DNA from: an uncultured Bacteroidota bacterium
GTDB taxonomy: Bacteria; Bacteroidota; Bacteroidia; Flavobacteriales; Flavobacteriaceae
DNA: 53,193 nucleotides
Direction of reading: 5' to 3'
NCBI GenBank assembly: GCA_902631125.1
Contig: CACOXF010000004.1
Location: 1 to 53,193, forward strand
The position numbers were made by a program, and so were the translations under genes. Below, in pieces: positions 48,009 to 53,193 of this stretch. A model generated the notes under the pieces. It ran no database searches. It had not been told where the DNA came from and saw nothing but the letters and a program-made list of their open reading frames with translations. Within the stretch, counting starts at the first letter, position 1. Each line of letters begins with the position of its first letter.

Positions 48009-49865
48009 ATGGAATTAGATTATCAGAAAATAGATTTTGATTTACCAAAAAACCAAAGCAATGTCATAAAGGTTATTGGCGTTGGTGGTGGTGGTAGCAA
48101 TGCGGTAAATTACATGTATCATTTAGGCATCAAAGGGGTTGATTTTGTCGCTTGTAACACAGATGCTCAAGCCTTACAAAACAGCCCTGTAGCCAATAAA
48201 ATCCAACTCGGAGAATCACTCACAGAGGGATTGGGAGCTGGTGCAAATCCAGAGATAGGGGAGCGATCTGCAATTGAAAGTGTAGATGAGCTTTCGCAGA
48301 TGCTTTCGACCAACACTAAAATGATTTTCATCACTGCTGGAATGGGTGGTGGAACTGGCACAGGTGCAGCGCCAGTCATCGCAAAAATGGCTCGTGATAT
48401 GGGAATCCTGACTGTTGGAATCGTAACTATGCCTTTCCAATTTGAAGGTAAGACACGCAACGATCAAGCAGAGGTTGGGTTAGAAAAGCTCAGAAAGTTT
48501 GTCGATTCAATTATTGTGATCAACAATAACAAGCTTCGAGAAGTGTATGGTGATCTTGGGTTTAAGCAAGGATTTGCAAAAGCAGATGAGGTACTTGCAA
48601 ATGCCTCGCGAGGAATAGCTGAAGTAATTACCCATCACTACACCCAAAACATAGACCTTAGAGATGCCAAAACGGTGTTGGCTGACAGTGGAACAGCAAT
48701 TATGGGGTCTGCAACTGCATCAGGACCTAACCGTGGTGAGGAGGCAGTAGCCAAGGCCCTCGATTCACCACTGCTGAATGATAATAAAATCATTGGGGCA
48801 AAAAATGTACTACTGCTCGTTGTTTCTGGTCTTGATGAAGTAACTATTGATGAAATAGGCATCATAAATGAACACATACAGCGTGAGGCTGGTCATGGTG
48901 CAAACATCATTATGGGAATTGGGGAGGATGCATCATTGGATGAGGACATTTCGGTAACTGTAATTGCAACAGGATTTGATATCGAACAGCAAGACGAGAT
49001 TATACATGCTGATCCCAAGAAAATTATTCATACGCTGAGTGACGAACAAACAGTAGTGCACAAGCTTGAGGGTGACGCAGACGAGGCTAATTTGTTCACG
49101 GGAATCAGGCAAACAAAGGAAGATAAACCCCAAGAGGATGAGCTTGTGAAAACCACAGATGTTATTCTATCAATTGAGGTCCAATATGAAGAAATTCCAG
49201 AGCCAATACATGAGCCAGTTCAAGAGGAAGAAGAGTTTATAATTCATGAATTACCAAGTCAAGTTAATGAAATGGATGTCATAGACCATGAGGTTGTTGA
49301 GGCAAAGCCGAGTCCACTTGATCGACCTATTGAGGAGACAAATGAAACAGAGGGGCCAGCAGAAAATGAGGTTCCTGTACTGTTTCACTTAGAAGAAGAA
49401 CCAAAAAAGCAAGTTGCAAAGGAAAGTCAGTCAGTATCAACAACTTTTCAAAACGATGTGGAAAGCACACCATCTAAAGTCAAAAAATATAACCTTGAGG
49501 ATTATATTGATCCAGCATCTGAAAAGAAAATAGCAGCTGCGACGCCTACGCCAACAACAAAAGAAGAAGTAACATCAGAACCTTTAGTTGAAGAGGAAAA
49601 AGAAGAGGTGTTAACACCAATGAATAGCACCATTACACAGGGGCTTGCACAACGTGCAGAAGAAAGGCGAAAGAAGCTAAAATCATTCAATTATAAATTT
49701 ACAACCAATCGAATTGATGAGCTTGAAAACGAACCAGCTTACAAAAGGGCACAGGTCGATATGAACAACGACAACAGCCTATCTCGATTGTCAGTTGAAA
49801 CCGATTCAAGCAATGAAACTCGAATTCGAACAAACAACTCCTTTTTACACGATAATGTAGATTAA
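48009..49865 (+). CDS. ftsZ: Cell division protein FtsZ with long acidic C-terminal linker
   Basis: IKVIGVGGGGSNAVNYMY, GMGGGTGTGAAPVIAKMA; C-terminal motif IDELENEPAYKRAQVDM. Confidence 0.98.
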   Translation: MELDYQKIDFDLPKNQSNVIKVIGVGGGGSNAVNYMYHLGIKGVDFVACNTDAQALQNSPVANKIQLGESLTEGLGAGANPEIGERSAIESVDELSQMLSTNTKMIFITAGMGGGTGTGAAPVIAKMARDMGILTVGIVTMPFQFEGKTRNDQAEVGLEKLRKFVDSIIVINNNKLREVYGDLGFKQGFAKADEVLANASRGIAEVITHHYTQNIDLRDAKTVLADSGTAIMGSATASGPNRGEEAVAKALDSPLLNDNKIIGAKNVLLLVVSGLDEVTIDEIGIINEHIQREAGHGANIIMGIGEDASLDEDISVTVIATGFDIEQQDEIIHADPKKIIHTLSDEQTVVHKLEGDADEANLFTGIRQTKEDKPQEDELVKTTDVILSIEVQYEEIPEPIHEPVQEEEEFIIHELPSQVNEMDVIDHEVVEAKPSPLDRPIEETNETEGPAENEVPVLFHLEEEPKKQVAKESQSVSTTFQNDVESTPSKVKKYNLEDYIDPASEKKIAAATPTPTTKEEVTSEPLVEEEKEEVLTPMNSTITQGLAQRAEERRKKLKSFNYKFTTNRIDELENEPAYKRAQVDMNNDNSLSRLSVETDSSNETRIRTNNSFLHDNVD

Positions 49866-49867
49866 TT

Positions 49868-50323
49868 ATGAGCTTTCAAAACGAATTAAACACCAAACTT
49901 AAAAGGGCAATGCGTGAAAAAAACACTGTTGCTTTAGAGTCGCTACGAGCAATCAAATCAGCAATATTGTTATTGCAAACACAGCCAGGTGCAAAGGTAA
50001 CTCCTGCTGACAGTGAAATCACCAAATTATTGCATAAACTGGTCAAGCAGCGCAAAGAGAGCGCATCAATTTTTAGAGAGCAGGGGCGTGATGATTTGGC
50101 AGAGCCAGAAGAAGCTCAAATTGAAATCATCAGTCAGTTTTTACCAAAGCAGTTATCTGTCTCGGCGGTAGAAAAAGTAATTGATGAGGTTATTGAGAAA
50201 GTTGGTGCTACAACGATGAAAGACATGGGTAAAGTCATGGGTATGGCAAATACGCAATTGGCTGGTCAAGCAGATGGAAAACTTATTGCTGAGATTGTTA
50301 AAAAGCGTCTTGGTAAACATTAG
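49868..50323 (+). CDS. GatB/YqeY domain-containing protein
   Basis: LKRAMREKNTVALESLRAIKSAILLLQT...LLHKLVKQRKESASIFREQGRDDLAEPEEAQIEIISQFLPKQLS. Confidence 0.94.
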   Translation: MSFQNELNTKLKRAMREKNTVALESLRAIKSAILLLQTQPGAKVTPADSEITKLLHKLVKQRKESASIFREQGRDDLAEPEEAQIEIISQFLPKQLSVSAVEKVIDEVIEKVGATTMKDMGKVMGMANTQLAGQADGKLIAEIVKKRLGKH

Positions 50324-50362
50324 GGCTATTATTGTGAAAGTTATTACATTCGCATTTGCAAA

Positions 50363-50436
50363 GGCCCAGTAGTTCAACTGGATAGAATATCAGATTTCGG
50401 CTCTGAGGGTTGGGGGTTCGAATCCTCCCTGGGTCA
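50363..50436 (+). tRNA. tRNA-Arg (anticodon TCG at 50397-50399)
   Basis: Hand-folded cloverleaf: acceptor GGCCCAG/CTGGGTC, D stem GTTC/GAAT, anticodon stem TCAGA/TCTGA with loop TTTCGGC, T arm GGGGG-TTCGAAT-CCTCC; no encoded CCA. Confidence 0.93.
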
Positions 50437-50443
50437 CGCAATC

Positions 50444-50459
50444 GGAGAATTGATTCTCC
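50444..50459 (+). terminator. Short hairpin 7 nt after tRNA-Arg
   Basis: GGAGAA-TTGA-TTCTCC then TTAATAAATT. Confidence 0.45.
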
Positions 50460-50472
50460 TTAATAAATTAAG

Positions 50473-52212
50473 ATGAATAAACTATTCCTTTATAAATTGG
50501 ACTCTATCAAAACGATTTTTAAATTTTTATTAATTGGATTTATAATAGTTCCGTTGGAATTGAAATCCCAAAAAGATAGAATTAATGTAGATTTTAGTTC
50601 TGACAAAGAAATTACAAAAGAATCAATATTAGCATTTAAACATTACAGGGAGAAACTTCTTCAAGACCCCTTTCGACCTGCATATCATTTTTGTATTCCA
50701 GAAGGCATAAGTACAAGTAAAACCCAAAATAAGATTCCTTTTGACCCAAATGGTGCTTTTTTTAAAAATGGTCGCTATCATTTAATGTATTTATACAAGC
50801 GTTTTGGTGGAGAATCGTATGGTTGGACATGGGGACATGTTTCAAGTAATGATCTTATAAATTGGAGAAATCACCCGGATGCTTTAATAGCAAATAGTAA
50901 AAAAGAAGGAGCATTTAGCGGAGGTGCATTTGTTGATGATGACGGTAAAGTAATTTTATCCTACTGGAAAATTAAAGGCGAAAAAAGGGGCATAGGACTT
51001 GCTAAAAATATCGATGCTAATTTAGATAAATGGGAAAAATTTAAAGAAAACCCAGTAATTGAATCGACCGAATGGGGTATCACAAATCTTAAAGATTCGT
51101 CAGGTAAAAATACATTCGTTGGTTCTGCGGATCCCTCTAATATTTGGAAAAAGAATGGAAAATATTACCTATTGACTGGAAATTTATTAGTATTGAGAAA
51201 ATTTGGTTCTAAAGGTAAAGGATTAATTTATAACAATGAAGAGAATGTATTACCAAAAGATTCTATAAACTATCAAGGAGATAGGTTATACCTTTTTGAA
51301 TCAGAAAATTTAGTAGATTGGAATTACCTCAATGAATTTTACAGTTCTAATCCTGAGTGGACTAGCAAGACAGAAGATAATATGTGTCCAAGTTTCTTGC
51401 CCTTACCATCAAAACCCTCTGGAGGTAAATTAAGTTCGAAACACCTACTACTTTTTATAAGTCATAATAGAGGGTGTCAATACTACGTAGGCGATTATAA
51501 GAACAATAATTTTTATCCAAATAATCACGGAAGAATGAGCTGGAATGATAATGGTTTTTTTGCCCCAGAAGCTATGATGGACGGAAATGGTAGACAAATA
51601 ATGTGGGCCTGGGTTTTAGATTATCGTCCAACGCACATTGTAAGTAAATCAGGATGGTCAGGAACATATTCCCTGCCAAGATCTTTATGGCTTGGAAAAG
51701 ATGGAACACTTAGAATAAGGCCTGTTGATGAGCTAAAATCCTTAAGGATCAATGAAAAATCATTAAAAGACTTAAAAGTACTTTCTGAAAGTAAAATGAA
51801 TTTGGATGACTTTAGTTCAGGATTAACGGAACTAGAAGTTATTATTGAACCTAATGACGCCCATAAATTTGGATTAGAAATTGGAGTTTCAGATGACGGA
51901 CTTGAGAAAACTGTAATTTACTTTGACTCTTTTGAAAATAAAATTGTAGTTGACAATAGAGATTCTGGATTTGATTTTGGAAATAAAATTGTTGAGGAGG
52001 CACCGCTAAAATTAAAATTCAAAGAAAATATTAATCTGAGAGTTTTTATTGATAATTCGATTATCGAAGTTTATGCAAATGATAGGCAAGCAATATGTAG
52101 AAGAATTTATCCAGAAAAAAAGGGTAATGGATTGAACTTGTTTTCAATTGGTGGTGATATAAATGTGAAATCTTTAAAGTCATGGGAAATGATGCCCTCA
52201 AACCCATATTAA
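50473..52212 (+). CDS. Glycoside hydrolase family 32-like secreted protein (fructan/levan/inulin type)
   Basis: PFDPNGAFFKNGRYHLMYLY, WGHVSSNDLINWRNHPDALI, GAFSGGAFVDDDGKVILSYW, SADPSNIWKKNGKYYLLTGN; C-term beta-sandwich DNSIIEVYAND. Confidence 0.85.
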   Translation: MNKLFLYKLDSIKTIFKFLLIGFIIVPLELKSQKDRINVDFSSDKEITKESILAFKHYREKLLQDPFRPAYHFCIPEGISTSKTQNKIPFDPNGAFFKNGRYHLMYLYKRFGGESYGWTWGHVSSNDLINWRNHPDALIANSKKEGAFSGGAFVDDDGKVILSYWKIKGEKRGIGLAKNIDANLDKWEKFKENPVIESTEWGITNLKDSSGKNTFVGSADPSNIWKKNGKYYLLTGNLLVLRKFGSKGKGLIYNNEENVLPKDSINYQGDRLYLFESENLVDWNYLNEFYSSNPEWTSKTEDNMCPSFLPLPSKPSGGKLSSKHLLLFISHNRGCQYYVGDYKNNNFYPNNHGRMSWNDNGFFAPEAMMDGNGRQIMWAWVLDYRPTHIVSKSGWSGTYSLPRSLWLGKDGTLRIRPVDELKSLRINEKSLKDLKVLSESKMNLDDFSSGLTELEVIIEPNDAHKFGLEIGVSDDGLEKTVIYFDSFENKIVVDNRDSGFDFGNKIVEEAPLKLKFKENINLRVFIDNSIIEVYANDRQAICRRIYPEKKGNGLNLFSIGGDINVKSLKSWEMMPSNPY

Positions 52213-52348
52213 AATTGGTAAAAAATGAAACAACAACAAGAGGCTTTGGTTTCAAAACCGTAAATAATCTTATTTATGATACCTGCAGCAAAGTGCTTTT
52301 GGGAAAATCCTACTCACTGATTGCAACCAACGCATTAAAATTATAATA

Positions 52349-52561
52349 TTGATAAACTGGGCCATGTTGGAAGTCTTTGCCGGCAAGGGGTTATTTTCCT
52401 TCACTCAACAGTTTCTTTTTACACCTAATGAAAATTCCCTTGCGCTATTTTCAGACGGAGGCAATACCAAACTAATATCTCTCACTTTAAATGATCTAGG
52501 TCGCATCTGGTCAGGCAAAATTGAGGGACCAAAAAAATACCAGTTCAGAAACAATTATTAA
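52349..52561 (+). pseudogene. Remnant of a second GH32 C-terminal beta-sandwich domain
   Basis: MLEVFAGKGLFSFTQQFLFTPNENSLALFSDGGNTKLISLTLNDLGRIW parallels IIEVYANDRQAICRRIYPEKKGNGLNLFSIGGDINVKSLKSWEM in the intact neighbour. Confidence 0.6.
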
Positions 52562-52570
52562 TTTTAACGA

Positions 52571-53193
52571 ATGAAAAACTTACAACTCATCATTTGGTCC
52601 ATAACAGCTGCTCTGGCAGGTTTCCTATTTGGCTTTGACACCGTGGTCATTTCAGGAGCAGAAAAACACATACAAAACCTATGGTCTCTAAGTGGCAGCA
52701 TGCACGGCTGGGCTTTAAGTGCAGCACTATGGGGGACCGTTATCGGGGCATTATTGGGGGCATACCCCACGTCTAAGTACGGGCGTAGGAAGACTTTGAT
52801 TGGCATTGGTATTTTATACCTTGTGTCGGCTGTAGGCTCGGCTTTGTCCAATGATGTATATACCTTTATGTTTACCCGCTTGTTGGGTGGTTTGGGCGTA
52901 GGTGTATCAACTATTGTAGCCCCCCTTTTTATATCGGAGATAGCGCCGGCTAAAAACCGAGGGAAACTAACAGGTATGTTTCAATTCAATATTGTATTTG
53001 GTATTTTAATTGCTTTTTTCTCTAATTACTTAATCGGATCGTTAATACCCGAAACAATAGCTTGGCGTTGGATGCTTGGGATTGAAGCTGTGCCTGCACT
53101 AATTTATACGCTGATGGCTTTCACACTGCCTGAAAGCCCACGTTGGCTTATTACCCATGCAAACAAAAAAGAAGAAGGAGCAGAAGTCTTTCG
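52571..53193 (+). CDS. MFS sugar porter family transporter (truncated by window end)
   Basis: GFLFGFDTVVISGAE, SKYGRRKTLIGIG, RLLGGLGVGVSTIVAPLFISEIAPAKNRGKLTGMFQ, LPESPRWL. Confidence 0.92.
   Translation, partial: MKNLQLIIWSITAALAGFLFGFDTVVISGAEKHIQNLWSLSGSMHGWALSAALWGTVIGALLGAYPTSKYGRRKTLIGIGILYLVSAVGSALSNDVYTFMFTRLLGGLGVGVSTIVAPLFISEIAPAKNRGKLTGMFQFNIVFGILIAFFSNYLIGSLIPETIAWRWMLGIEAVPALIYTLMAFTLPESPRWLITHANKKEEGAEVF

Noticed and set aside
50437-50440. Encoded CCA end for tRNA-Arg
   Set aside because: Sequence after the discriminator is CGCA, not CCA; the end is presumably added post-transcriptionally.
1-53193. Defence systems, prophage, IS elements or toxin-antitoxin pairs
   Set aside because: No transposase, integrase, phage, Cas, restriction or TA-like proteins recognised among the ORFs.

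Overview
Chromosomal segment from a Bacteroidetes/Flavobacteriia-type bacterium. Evidence: TAnnTTTG -7 promoter elements, gldB/gldC, a T9SS C-terminal sorting domain, and a typical division/wall (dcw) cluster. Most of the window is core genome. Blocks in order: fabD / 2TM-DHFR fusion / thyA; nupC; DUF151-UVR nuclease; etfAB; pdhB; membrane pyrophosphatase; deoxynucleoside kinase; a metK-metY-metX-osmC operon; a phenylalanine/tyrosine operon (pheA-aminotransferase-tyrA-DAHPS/CM-rsgA-dtd); aroA; queA; rlmN; polyprenyl synthase; dnaG; a LuxR-type regulator; nadE; gldBC; engB; an unbroken mraZ-to-ftsZ cluster; tRNA-Arg(TCG); and a fructan-type GH32 plus MFS transporter region entering an accessory locus. 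The most interesting signals are mainly non-coding. (1) A complete-looking ribosome-mediated attenuator precedes pheA: a promoter, a 21-aa leader peptide containing YYSAFY, an antiterminator pair CAGGAC/GTCCTG, and a strong terminator ending 3 nt before pheA. The operon it would control also contains dtd. (2) A SAM-II-like riboswitch precedes metK, with a readable mutually exclusive expression platform. (3) A triple AAGTGGTAAA MraZ-box array precedes mraZ. (4) A 26-bp perfect palindrome lies in the etfB promoter. (5) A membrane-tethered 2TM-DHFR fusion, a response regulator with a D-to-E receiver site, a GH32 with non-canonical catalytic motifs, and a GH32 C-terminal remnant are also present. 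All calls were made by eye; no searches or folding programs were run.
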